From the NCBI RefSeq assembly GCF_009649685.1, contig NZ_WJPK01000002.1, positions 970,202 through 1,034,201 of the forward strand: 64,000 nucleotides of DNA. The letters run 5' to 3'. Source of the stretch: Flavobacteriaceae bacterium EG-1. GTDB taxonomy: Bacteria > Bacteroidota > Bacteroidia > Flavobacteriales > Flavobacteriaceae. Shown here in pieces: positions 17,540-25,158 of this stretch. A program made the position numbers and the translations under genes. Each line of letters begins with the position of its first letter. Position 1 is the first letter of the stretch. The notes beneath the pieces were generated by a model. It had not been told where the DNA came from. It ran no database searches and saw only the letters and a program-made list of their open reading frames with translations.

Positions 17540-18874
17540 TTAGTGGTTTTGCAGCAATGGCTTAAATTTTCTTCTAAATTTTACCACTAAAGCACCTCCA
17601 CGAATAGACATCCATAGAACAAATGATACCCAAATGCCAAATAAGCCCCAGTCCATAAATTTTCCTAAGTATAACATTGGTACAAAGCCTAAAAAAGTGG
17701 CTGATAATAATACGTTTCTCAAATATTTCATTTCGCCAAGACCTTTAAATAGTCCGTCGAAAACAAAAGCCATTGTATTTATGGGTAATGATAAAATAAC
17801 AATGAAAAAAATGGAATAGAAAGTACTTAAAACAATTGCATCATTAGAAAAAAGACTGCCTATCTGGTAATAGAAAATGAATGCTAAAACGGTTAACACG
17901 AGACTAACAACAAAGCCATAGCTCATAATTTTTTTTGATAGTTTCCACAATCCGTCGTAATCTTTAGCGCCAAGTAAGCGGCCTCCCATAATATTGCCAG
18001 CAGCACCATATCCATCAATAAAAAAAGCGGAAAACAACCATATATTGATGGCAATAGTATGTGCTCCTATAAAACGATCACCGAGAGCAGTTGCTTCTCT
18101 AACAGCTAATATTAGTGCTGTATTTAATGCAATTGCTCTAACAAAAAGATTTAAACTCATTATTATTAACTTACCTAATTCTTTATGTACTGGCAGTTTT
18201 AATTTTAGACTAATATCAGTTTTGGTTACTAAAAGAAAAAATGCCATAATTGCCATTACTCCTTGTGAAATAAGACTTGCCCAGGCTGCTCCATCTAAAT
18301 ACATGGGCTTAAAAAAATCTTCAATACCATAAACAAAAATTAAATCTAAAACCACATTTAAAACAGCCCCAACAATAGCAATTAACATTGGCCAGTAGGT
18401 GTTTTGTAAGCCTCTAAAAATACCCATTACTGCAAAAACAAAAAGAGTAAGTGGAAATCCCCATACTCGAATTCTGTAATACGATACGCAATATTCAAGT
18501 ATTTTACCTGAAGCATTTAAAAACATAAAAATTTCTTCGATAATAAAAATCGTAGATAATAGAATGATGAGGCTTAAACCAATATTTAAATATATTGCTT
18601 GTGCAGGCAGACTATTTACTTCATTTAATTTGCCTGCACCTAAGTATTGTGAAATTATTGCTGAGATTGCGCTACGTGTTTGGCCTAAAATCCATATTAA
18701 CATTGATAAAAATGAACCTACAATTCCGGCTGCCGCAAGTGATTCTAATCCATCTAAAGGAATATTACCCACAATAGCAGTATCAGTTATAGAAAGTATC
18801 GGTTCGGCAATACCGGCTATTGTTGCTGGTATTGCCAGCTTATTTATGCTTTTGAAATTGATGGTATTTGCCAA
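17540..18874 (-). CDS. MATE-family efflux transporter (TTG start)
   Basis: A 444-residue inner-membrane protein of the MATE family, DinF-like branch, which exports organic cations or drugs in exchange for sodium or protons. It has about 12 hydrophobic segments and the typical opening KLAIPATIAGIAEPILSITDTAIVG. No ATG is in frame before the first helix and an in-frame TAA lies upstream, so the start is the TTG at 18874. It leads the minus-strand group with the enoyl-CoA hydratase, DUF4199 and PHP genes. This is a common flavobacterial chromosomal gene. Confidence 0.87.
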   Translation of the reverse strand: MANTINFKSINKLAIPATIAGIAEPILSITDTAIVGNIPLDGLESLAAAGIVGSFLSMLIWILGQTRSAISAIISQYLGAGKLNEVNSLPAQAIYLNIGLSLIILLSTIFIIEEIFMFLNASGKILEYCVSYYRIRVWGFPLTLFVFAVMGIFRGLQNTYWPMLIAIVGAVLNVVLDLIFVYGIEDFFKPMYLDGAAWASLISQGVMAIMAFFLLVTKTDISLKLKLPVHKELGKLIIMSLNLFVRAIALNTALILAVREATALGDRFIGAHTIAINIWLFSAFFIDGYGAAGNIMGGRLLGAKDYDGLWKLSKKIMSYGFVVSLVLTVLAFIFYYQIGSLFSNDAIVLSTFYSIFFIVILSLPINTMAFVFDGLFKGLGEMKYLRNVLLSATFLGFVPMLYLGKFMDWGLFGIWVSFVLWMSIRGGALVVKFRRKFKPLLQNH

Positions 18875-19228
18875 TTCGAATAATTATAAAATTTTGTATC
18901 AATGAAATGGAAATTCGCTTAGGAAAGTAAATATTACCTATTTTTTAAGGTTTCCATTTTATTAGAATTTTTGATTTCGTTTGTTTTGGCTAAAGGTATC
19001 TAGTCTAACAGAATTAGCATTATTCTTTTTTGAATTGTTTTATTTTTGGTCATTATAAAACTAGGTTATAGTTTGCTCTAATTATAGGTGCTATTATCAA
19101 TCAATCGGCCTACACGAGCGTAAGCAATATTTAGAATGTCAGTTTTATCCGATATCTTTGCATATCTAATCATTCTTAAATGACCAATTTAATTGTAAAT
19201 TTAAATTATTAATCAATATTTCCTTCCA
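18875..19228. other. 354-base divergent intergenic region
   Basis: This stretch separates the divergent MATE and universal stress genes and should hold both promoters. It is AT-rich with no open frame of note, no convincing hairpin and no repeats. I could not pick a TAnnTTTG -7 element with confidence. Confidence 0.5.
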
Positions 19229-20026
19229 ATGAAAAATATTCTTGTACCAATTGGCACTAGTTCCAATTCAGGAAACACATTACAATATGCAGTTGATTTT
19301 GCAAGAGCATTTTCGGCAAATATTTTTGTTATGGATGTCTTTACGGTATCAGCAAAGACAGGGTCTTTAGCAAACATAACCGAGAAAGTAGCACAAAGTA
19401 GTAAAGAGCGATTAAAAGAAGTTATAGAAAAAGTTGATGCAAACGGAGTTACCATAAAAATTGCAACTTATAATGGTGAAATAACTGATGGATTAAAAGA
19501 GATTGATAATGAACTAGGCATTGATTTAATTATTCTCGCTCCAAGAAGTAATGCTATAAGAGAAGAAGTTTACCTTGGAAAAACTACAGGTAGGATAATA
19601 AAAAAGACAAATATCCCCGCTCTAATTGTTCCTAAAGGCACCCAATTTGAACCATACAAAACTGCTTTAACAGCTTTTAAATCTGGAATATTAAAGAAAA
19701 AGCGAATTTTAGACCCTTTGGTTAGTATTCAGAAAAAATTTAATTCTACTATTAATTTGTTATTGGTTAAAACACCTGGTTATACCGAAGATGATTTAAA
19801 AGTGAACACAGCTCTTATGGATTTATGTTCGAATCTCACAATTACTGAGAACGCAACTACGTATTTAGGAGTTCTTGAACATTTTCAATCGCAACAACCT
19901 GATTTGTTAGTTGTGTTTAGAAGAAAGAGAGGGTTTTTTAAAAAATTATGGGAAAAAAGTACCGTATTAAAAGCAGAGTTTTTCGCACCTATTCCAGTTT
20001 TGGTCTTACGAGTAAAGAAAGATTAG
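19229..20026 (+). CDS. tandem universal stress protein
   Basis: A 265-residue cytoplasmic protein made of two Usp (UspA-like) domains. The first (residues 1-135) starts with KNILVPIGTSSNSGNTLQYA and ends with the ATP-binding GKTTGRIIKKTNIPALIVP, which fits the G-x2-G-x9-G(S/T) Usp motif loosely. The second (about residues 145-265) is degenerate and ends FFAPIPVLVLRVKK. Such proteins bind nucleotides and modulate stress survival. It stands alone just upstream of a tRNA-Ala gene. It is ordinary for Flavobacteriia. Confidence 0.85.
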   Translation: MKNILVPIGTSSNSGNTLQYAVDFARAFSANIFVMDVFTVSAKTGSLANITEKVAQSSKERLKEVIEKVDANGVTIKIATYNGEITDGLKEIDNELGIDLIILAPRSNAIREEVYLGKTTGRIIKKTNIPALIVPKGTQFEPYKTALTAFKSGILKKKRILDPLVSIQKKFNSTINLLLVKTPGYTEDDLKVNTALMDLCSNLTITENATTYLGVLEHFQSQQPDLLVVFRRKRGFFKKLWEKSTVLKAEFFAPIPVLVLRVKKD

Positions 20027-20086
20027 AACTGCTTTAATCAGTGCTTTGATAGATGATTAAAAAGTGGTTCCTTTGTTTAAGTCAAA

Positions 20087-20162
<76 letters not shown>

Positions 20163-20167
20163 GCTTC

Positions 20168-20191
20168 AAAACCCCTATATACAGGGGTTTT
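20168..20191 (+). terminator. rho-independent terminator after tRNA-Ala
   Basis: AAAACCCC and GGGGTTTT form an 8-base-pair stem around the loop TATATACA, followed by T-rich sequence. It lies 6 bases after the tRNA. Confidence 0.8.
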
Positions 20192-20286
20192 ATAGTTTTT
20201 GTACTTTTTTAATTTTTTATGAAATTTCACTAAATGCGCAAATAATCGTATAATTTCGCAGTAATTAACGCATTATTATTCACACA

Positions 20287-20912
20287 TGAAAATTTCTATT
20301 AAGTTAGATTGTAATAGTTTTTTCACACAATTATAAAAGTGTTCCTGTTAGAACTGGTTTTTATAGTTAGCCTAAATATTGGAATGCATCTTTAGCTATT
20401 CCTAAACCAAAACACCGTGAGTTTTATGTTTTAATCGATTTTTTGGAAGAAAAAAGATTCTGATAAGCAAGGTAATGAAAATTACAGCGCGGCAAAATAT
20501 AAATATTCCTGAGGCTAAAAATATAGTGTTTTTGCAGATCCCGCAAATTATTTTTTAGGAGGTGATTATAATAGAAATAATACAAAGTACGGGGCGGTAA
20601 ACTCATTTGTAGCAATGTATCCTAACGTATTAATTGAAGATATTAATTATAAAATGGTGCTAATAATATTAACCATCGGCTTAAGAAAGGAAATAAACCA
20701 GGTGGTGTAGATTCTTATGTGAGTTCGATACGGGCAATGATCTCTCAGGCCAAGAAATAAGCACCCAATTTCATTTTAATGGCTTTAACGGTGTCATTAC
20801 GCTAATCTGCAACGACTTTATCGAGGCGACCGTAAGAGGAGTCGCAACAATGGATAAAATTTATGAATCCAAAAGCGAAGTGCAAGAGGTAGACCCTAAT
20901 TGTAGTAATTAG
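20287..20912 (+). pseudogene. decayed coding sequence(s) of unrecognised family
   Basis: After an ATG at 20287 (MKISIKLDCNSFFTQL then stop), protein-like segments continue in shifting frames. They include WNASLAIPKPKHREFYVLID, then FADPANYFLGGDYNRNN running on to FVAMYPNVLIEDIN, then NHRLKKGNKPGGVDSYVSS ending at a TAA at 20758-20760. An overlapping frame carries FDTGNDLSGQEISTQFHF and ends with SEVQEVDPNCSN before the TAG at 20910-20912. At least two in-frame stops and two or more frameshifts separate the pieces. A terminator identical in style to those of the cytolysin modules follows. I cannot name the family. It may be one broken gene or two, and it fills the 20.2-20.9 kb stretch between the tRNA and the first regulator. 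Confidence 0.5.
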
Positions 20913-20936
20913 TAATTAAAGTTTGAGTTAGTTTTT

Positions 20937-20966
20937 AAAACAGGCCTTCGGGCCTGTTTTTTATTG
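20937..20966 (+). terminator. terminator, CAGGCC-TTCG-GGCCTG type, copy 1
   Basis: A 10-base-pair stem AAAACAGGCC/GGCCTGTTTT with a TTCG tetraloop and a T run. The preceding GTTTGAGTTAGT is also found before copy 2 at 25058, so the duplicated unit includes flanking sequence and not only the hairpin. Confidence 0.85.
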
Positions 20967-21082
20967 GTATCAAATTAAGATTTTGAAGAAGCGACCTTAT
21001 TAGATATTTACCAGCCGCTTTTAATAACAGTTAAAATGCTAAAATATTCAGTAATTTAGAACTCCTTGAAAACCAAGCCCAC

Positions 21083-22846
21083 ATGAAAAATATCAGGTTT
21101 TACCTAATTATCATATTCTTTCTGCATTTTTCACATTGGGCTTTAGGTCAAGACCTTAGAAAAACGGATAATGCCAACATTGATAGTTTGCTTCAACTTA
21201 TTCCTATTCAAAAAGATTCCGTACTTGTCGATACGTATTTTACCCTATTCAGCCAATATATATGGAAGAATCCCGAAAAGGGAGGTCCCTATTTAGATGC
21301 AGCGGCTCCCATCATTGAGCGTTTGAATAGCCCTTATTTAAAAGCGGAACTAGCTCTTAAAAGGGGGTTTTACCAAGAAGAGCTTGGCAATTTCATATCA
21401 GCTTTGGCATATTTCGAGAAAGCCAAAGTAGTATTTACAGAATTGGGTGAGCAAAAAAAGCTAATGGCCGCATATAATGGCATTGGTATAGTGTTTAAGA
21501 ATTTAGGGCAAACCGGAGCCGCATTAGAATCGTATTTAACCGCCATTAAACTCAGTGAATCTATGGGGTATTCAGAGCAAAAAAGAGCCCCCATGCTCAT
21601 GAACATTGGTCTACTCTATTCCAAATTGGGAAATCTTGAAGTATCCAACGACTATTACCTGAAAGTGGAGGCCATCTGTTTGAAACTTGACCTAAAATAT
21701 GGTTTGGCCATTACGCAATCTAACCGTGCTACCAATTTAGCAAAGGCCAATAAGTTTCGAGAAGCCTTAGATCTCTATCAAGGAGCGTTGCCCTATTTTG
21801 AGCAAAACAATCGAAAATCGGCCATAGGAGAGCAATTGAATTTAATAGGTGCGGTGTACCTTAAAATGGATTCACTACAAAAAGCAAAGGATTACTTTTT
21901 GAGAGCGATGGATTTAAATACTGAAATCAAACAGCAAAGTGAATTAGGTATTTCTTATCGTAATTTAGGTGATGTTGCTTTTCAGGAAAAGAAATACAAA
22001 GCTGCCTTAGAGCATTATCAAAATAGCTTGGGTATTGCCAAAGAATTAGTCAACAATATTGAAATCGTTGAAGACTACCTTAAAATATCGAATACCCATG
22101 AACGATTAGGTAACATTCCAAAGGCTTTTGAATATCGTAAAACCTATTCGGTTATGCACGATAGTATATTCAGCCAAGAAAATAACCAAAAAATCAGTGC
22201 ACTTGAATTGCGCTACAAAACCGAAAAGAGCGAACAGGAAATCGAACTTCAGAAGAAAGAGATTGCTCTGTTAGAAGAAAAAGAAAAAGCTGCAAACCTG
22301 CAACGTATCGGATTGATTGCAGGGCTATTGACCACAATTGTACTATCCGGCCTAATCTACTATGGAATCAGACAAAAAATGAAACGTAACCGATTGGAAA
22401 GTGAAAGGGTACAATCTGAATTGGCTTTTAAAAAGAAAGAACTTACTACCCATGCCCTACACCTGGCAAAAAAGAACGAAGTACTGCAAGGCCTAAAACA
22501 AAAAGCTGCAGAGCTCAAACAAACAGAAAGTGGTGGCAAAGCCTATCAAGAACTGATCAAAACCATCAATTTTGACCAGCAAGATGATAGAGTCTGGGAA
22601 AATTTTACCCGTTACTTTGAAGCTGTGCACAAAGATTTTGAGAAAGAGGCGATTTCAATGTTTCCTGATATAACCAAGAACGAACTCCGTTTGATGGCCC
22701 TTATAAAGATGAATCTTTCTTCCAAAGAGATTGCCAATATTTTGAATATTTCTGCTGTCGGTGTTAAAAAAGCACGTAATAGATTGCGTAAAAAAATGCA
22801 GCTTGCACCTGAAGATTCTTTGGAGTCTAAGATACTTTCAATTTAG
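21083..22846 (+). CDS. membrane-anchored TPR-LuxR-type regulator (module 1)
   Basis: A 587-residue one-component regulator with a signal peptide or signal anchor (residues 1-22), tetratricopeptide repeats over about residues 50-360, and a long helix. One transmembrane segment lies near residues 412-430 (IAGLLTTIVLSGLIYYGI), followed by a charged coiled coil. The C-terminal LuxR/GerE-like helix-turn-helix (MNLSSKEIANILNISAVGVK) is near residues 545-570. The TPR part would face the periplasm and the DNA-binding domain the cytoplasm. It lies 272 bases upstream of cytolysin-like gene 1 on the same strand, with a phased set of half-sites between them. It is a paralogue of the 25159 gene. Control of the downstream gene is inferred from the order and its duplication. 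Confidence 0.8.
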   Translation: MKNIRFYLIIIFFLHFSHWALGQDLRKTDNANIDSLLQLIPIQKDSVLVDTYFTLFSQYIWKNPEKGGPYLDAAAPIIERLNSPYLKAELALKRGFYQEELGNFISALAYFEKAKVVFTELGEQKKLMAAYNGIGIVFKNLGQTGAALESYLTAIKLSESMGYSEQKRAPMLMNIGLLYSKLGNLEVSNDYYLKVEAICLKLDLKYGLAITQSNRATNLAKANKFREALDLYQGALPYFEQNNRKSAIGEQLNLIGAVYLKMDSLQKAKDYFLRAMDLNTEIKQQSELGISYRNLGDVAFQEKKYKAALEHYQNSLGIAKELVNNIEIVEDYLKISNTHERLGNIPKAFEYRKTYSVMHDSIFSQENNQKISALELRYKTEKSEQEIELQKKEIALLEEKEKAANLQRIGLIAGLLTTIVLSGLIYYGIRQKMKRNRLESERVQSELAFKKKELTTHALHLAKKNEVLQGLKQKAAELKQTESGGKAYQELIKTINFDQQDDRVWENFTRYFEAVHKDFEKEAISMFPDITKNELRLMALIKMNLSSKEIANILNISAVGVKKARNRLRKKMQLAPEDSLESKILSI

Positions 22847-22898
22847 AACTACATTTTCAACCTCTTGAAATACCTGAAAAATCAGGTGTTTTTAGTGT

Positions 22899-22960
22899 TG
22901 TCACCCTTTTGTCACCCCTCCTTTTTTTGCTGTAACCCTTTTGTCACCCCTCCTTTTTTT
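22899..22960 (+). promoter_or_regulatory. four phased half-sites TGTCACCC upstream of cytolysin-like gene 1
   Basis: TGTCACCC occurs at 22899 and 22910, TGTAACCC at 22931 and TGTCACCC at 22942. The start spacings are 11, 21 and 11 bases, close to one, two and one helical turns. Seen another way, a 26-base block is tandemly repeated with a 32-base period (22903-22928 and 22935-22960), each copy ending in a run of seven T. The sites end just upstream of the -33 position of the predicted promoter (-7 element at 22981). They start about 50 bases after the regulator stop. The position is that of an activator site. Confidence 0.65.
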
Positions 22961-22980
22961 CAATCATAGAACAAGCACGC

Positions 22981-23118
22981 TAGGTTTGTGGTGTCGATGA
23001 GAAAAACAATCTAGACATCGACAACCGTTTTGTGGTCTTGCTCGGTTCGATACTGCAGATCTAAACCGAGTAGGTCACACAAAACAACATTCATGGTAAA
23101 CCACAAAACAAAACGATT
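22981..23118 (+). promoter_or_regulatory. promoter and structured 5' leader of cytolysin-like gene 1
   Basis: TAGGTTTG at 22981-22988 fits the Bacteroidota -7 element TAnnTTTG, with a T run at about -33 (22954-22960). Just downstream, TGTCGATG (22992-22999) pairs with CATCGACA (23016-23023). CTCGGTT (23041-23047) pairs with AACCGAG (23064-23070) around a loop with TACTGCAG. CGTTTTGTGGT (23026-23036) can pair with ACCACAAAAC (23100-23109), 10 bases before the ATG, or with CACAAAAC (23078-23085). The same geometry recurs before gene 2 with different stem sequences. Confidence 0.65.
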
Positions 23119-24966
23119 ATGAAAACGCAAAACAGATTTTTTAAACTTATTTTATTGGTCGTCTCGACTGTAGTATTGACTTCATGCAGTGATAATTCCG
23201 CAGATGAACCCATACTGCAAAATGAAGATTTCACAGAAGCCGATTTTTCCAAAGTTGTTGCCTCAGCTGGTGAATTGGAAATTCCAAGCACCTCAGAAGA
23301 ATTACTTGAAGAAAAAGAAAGCAATGAAGTGATTGACGGAGCGGTATGGAATTGTACGACCAAAACCTATGACGCTTTAAAAAGTGGTGGCACAGGTAGG
23401 GACGGATTTCCACTGTTCAACCCCAATGCCTCGGTCATTTATCCTGGGAGTTTATTGCAAGGTAAATCACTACGGAAGGCCACACCCGATGTTATTGCGG
23501 TAGAGCGTGCCGGAGGTACTATTTCATATAACCTGAACAACGGTAATTTAGCCTCGAGTTTTACGGTTGACAAAGTGGCCAAAAGCTCCATTCAAGATGC
23601 AATGAACAATATAATAGCCAATTCACCCTACGACCTTCCGGCGAATTTTTCCTTTACTTACAGCCAAGTACAGAGTAGGGAAGCACTTGCATTGAGCATG
23701 GGTGTTGATTTTGAAAATGCCTTCGCAGAGGTAAGTGCTGATTTTGATTTTAGCACAGAAAGGGAGTACAACCGGGTCTTGGTAGAGTTAAAACAGAATT
23801 TTTACACCATGTCTTTTGACATTCCGACCAGCTTAAAGGGTCTTTTTGCTGACTCGGTAACTCCTGAAGATTTGGCCAAATACGTACAGACAGGCAACCC
23901 TGCGACCTATATCAGCGATGTTTCTTACGGAAGAATTTACTATATGCTTGTGGAATCTACCTCCTCTTATACCGAAATGAACGCAGCGGTCGAGGCCGAG
24001 TTCAATGCGGTCGTCGGTAAGACGGAAGTGGAAATCGATGCCTCCGCCCTGAGGGAATTAAGCGAAGTCAAAATAAAAGTGATGGCTTTCGGGGGCGAAT
24101 CATCTTCCACTATACGAACCATTGGTGGTAACCTTTCCGAATTGGTGAATCTGCTTGCAGAAAGCAGCACCATTTCGACAGGTTTGCCCTTAAGTTATGT
24201 TGTTAGGAGCGTAAACACGAATCAAATTGTGGGAGTACAACTTGCCACACAGTACGATGTTACCGAGTGCACGCCAGCCCCCGCTGGTGGAGAACCGATT
24301 CACACGGCACATTGGAAAGGGCAGGTTCTTTCCAGAATGGGGCCTGTTGGGGCGGCTTTTGCCTTGCAAGGAACGGAGTTTATCTTGATCAGTGAGGACG
24401 GAAAAAGATATATGCGCAGTTTTGAAGCAAAGTTGGAAGGCCCTTTCCCTTTATCAGAGCTTTTCGATGGCGAGGTCCCTTTTGGTGATGATGGTATCGG
24501 AGCCGCCTGTAATATTGTTGGAAATGAACCTGGTACTGATCCATTGGTAATGTTCATGTCGAAGAACGGTCTGTTCTATAATTATGCGGCAAGTGGTGAG
24601 TGGAAGGATTGGGAATCAAACATCGAAGATTTGGCAGAAGGCAATAATCCATTGGCTATTTCGGGCGTAGGAGCAATGCTTTTCAATTCGAAAGACCCAT
24701 TGGGCCCATCGACACGTTTTATGTTCAACAAAGTAGGTAGCCAATATGCACTTTACAGAAACAATCCGAATAGCTTTACCCAAGTGTTCAATAGATCAGA
24801 ATGGGGACCTGACAACACACTTCCCTTTGATGTTGGGGCAGGAATCGGATTCTTTCTAGGAAACACAAGGCAATTCATTCTTTTTGATAGTACAGGTACC
24901 CAATATGTCATTTCCAATGGCCTCAGTGGTCCAAACGACACCCCATTAGGACCTTTTGAACTTTAA
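23119..24966 (+). CDS. cholesterol-dependent-cytolysin-like pore-forming lipoprotein (module 1)
   Basis: A 615-residue lipoprotein (lipobox LTSC, Cys23) with a long acidic linker to about residue 75. Residues about 100-385 follow domains 1-3 of the thiol-activated cytolysins. NASVIYPGSLLQGKSL matches the perfringolysin LYPGALQLANK region. SMGVDFENAF, LKQNFYTMSFDIP, LFADSVTPEDL and the VSYGRIYYMLVESTSS stretch match it in order, with AFGGE at 323-327 as the hinge glycine pair. C79 and C384 could form a disulfide. The tryptophan-rich undecapeptide and domain 4 are absent. Residues about 405-615 hold four repeats of the form GxGAa...F.F...G..Y, a hemopexin-like propeller. It is probably a surface pore former of the Bacteroidota CDC-like group. 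The sequence is visibly richer in G+C than its neighbours. Confidence 0.8.
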   Translation: MKTQNRFFKLILLVVSTVVLTSCSDNSADEPILQNEDFTEADFSKVVASAGELEIPSTSEELLEEKESNEVIDGAVWNCTTKTYDALKSGGTGRDGFPLFNPNASVIYPGSLLQGKSLRKATPDVIAVERAGGTISYNLNNGNLASSFTVDKVAKSSIQDAMNNIIANSPYDLPANFSFTYSQVQSREALALSMGVDFENAFAEVSADFDFSTEREYNRVLVELKQNFYTMSFDIPTSLKGLFADSVTPEDLAKYVQTGNPATYISDVSYGRIYYMLVESTSSYTEMNAAVEAEFNAVVGKTEVEIDASALRELSEVKIKVMAFGGESSSTIRTIGGNLSELVNLLAESSTISTGLPLSYVVRSVNTNQIVGVQLATQYDVTECTPAPAGGEPIHTAHWKGQVLSRMGPVGAAFALQGTEFILISEDGKRYMRSFEAKLEGPFPLSELFDGEVPFGDDGIGAACNIVGNEPGTDPLVMFMSKNGLFYNYAASGEWKDWESNIEDLAEGNNPLAISGVGAMLFNSKDPLGPSTRFMFNKVGSQYALYRNNPNSFTQVFNRSEWGPDNTLPFDVGAGIGFFLGNTRQFILFDSTGTQYVISNGLSGPNDTPLGPFEL

Positions 24967-25076
24967 AAGAGTAATCAGGGCAAGTTTTAAGCAAATACGG
25001 TTTCGATTTCAAAAGACTGTTTTAAGGCCCCTTGGGTCATCAATTAAGTTACACAGATTAGTTTGAGTTAGTCTTT

Positions 25077-25103
25077 AAACAGGCCTTCGGGCCTGTTTTT
25101 TAT
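25077..25103 (+). terminator. terminator, CAGGCC-TTCG-GGCCTG type, copy 2
   Basis: A stem AAACAGGCC/GGCCTGTTT with a TTCG loop and T run, about 110 bases after cytolysin-like gene 1. The upstream GTTTGAGTTAGT matches copy 1. It insulates module 1 from module 2. Confidence 0.87.
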
Positions 25104-25158
25104 GGGGTATACGAGTTTTTTGGAAAGAAAATGTATCTTTAAATCAAACCAAACCACT

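Noticed and set aside
20424-20615. A minus-strand frame of 63 codons
   Set aside because: It is the antisense shadow of decayed plus-strand protein segments.
22899-22960. A CRISPR array or satellite
   Set aside because: Only two copies of a 26-base block with a 32-base period. The phased half-sites and position before a promoter explain it better.
23093-23122. A nine-codon upstream frame overlapping the start of cytolysin-like gene 1
   Set aside because: The second leader has AAG instead of ATG at this place, so it is not conserved between the copies, whereas the RNA pairing is.
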